Translations under genes and position numbers: made by a program
The notes under the pieces: model-generated
The model's input: only the letters and a program-made list of their open reading frames with translations
Told to the model about the DNA's origin: nothing
The model's database searches: none
Source of the DNA: Phycisphaerales bacterium UBA2421
GTDB lineage: Bacteria > Planctomycetota > Phycisphaerae > Tepidisphaerales > Tepidisphaeraceae
Direction: 5' to 3'
Assembly: GCA_002343075.1 (NCBI GenBank)
Contig: DDRH01000051.1
Coordinates: 179,852-243,851, forward strand
Length of the DNA: 64,000 nucleotides
Part shown: in pieces, positions 63,950-64,000 of the stretch
Layout: each line of letters begins with the position of its first letter
Position numbering within the stretch: the stretch's first letter is position 1

Positions 63950-64000
63950 CTGGACAATGGGTGAATTGTCAGATTCGCCAGTTGTTATAGAAGATAGTCT

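Overview
The window looks like chromosomal DNA of a planctomycete, most likely of the class Phycisphaerae. This is an inference from several signs read in the sequence: secreted proteins with PEP-CTERM tails (5219-5956, 49467-52034), a calcium-binding repeat protein that opens with the leader LESRRLL, a CAAX-protease-like protein of the PEP-CTERM type, a eukaryotic-like glycogen branching enzyme, and moderately high GC. No rRNA, CRISPR array or replication origin was seen.

Layout. 1-4908 (minus strand) is a nucleotide-sugar cassette: partial PIG-L deacetylase, sugar-1-phosphate nucleotidyltransferase, UDP-glucose dehydrogenase, SDR epimerase/dehydratase and a C-methyltransferase. 5151-6093 is a PEP-CTERM protein with its own promoter and terminator. 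6280-9276 is a fused proline dehydrogenase/P5C dehydrogenase (PutA). 9361-19234 (minus) is a complete-looking Tad/Flp pilus locus: two short pilins missed by length cut-offs, prepilin peptidase, TadE-like pseudopilin, CpaB, secretin, TadZ, TadA, TadB, TadC and a lipoprotein, with hairpins between subunits. 19557-26708 holds small unknown proteins, a DUF429 protein, an MsbA-like ABC exporter, MoeA and transketolase.

26823-32051 (minus) is the most unusual block: a NuoE-NuoF fusion, a 770-residue iron-sulfur protein carrying two cyclic-nucleotide-binding-like domains, and a four-histidine membrane cytochrome b. Together they look like an NADH-oxidising, membrane-anchored electron-transfer complex. 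32263-35411 pairs an outer-membrane phospholipase A with a divergent transketolase-like enzyme. 35562-41349 carries an MBL-fold hydrolase, a Tat-exported Rieske protein, a PKD/beta-helix protein, a glycogen-debranching-type enzyme and an RTX-like protein. 42483-49292 includes two tiny secreted proteins, a class V aminotransferase, the CAAX-like protease, a FIST sensor protein, LipB and branching enzyme. 49467-57537 includes a PL6 lyase with LamG and dockerin repeats, a histone-H1-like basic protein, Uma2, ThyX, a cysteine desulfurase, and an iron-sulfur photolyase coupled to a DUF2256 zinc-ribbon protein.

57544-64000 begins with a CAU-anticodon tRNA gene (probably tRNA-Ile2) followed by a tyrosine integrase, an XRE repressor-like protein and a run of overlapping minus-strand genes, including a tape-measure-like coiled-coil protein. 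This is the left end of an integrated phage-like element that continues past the window.
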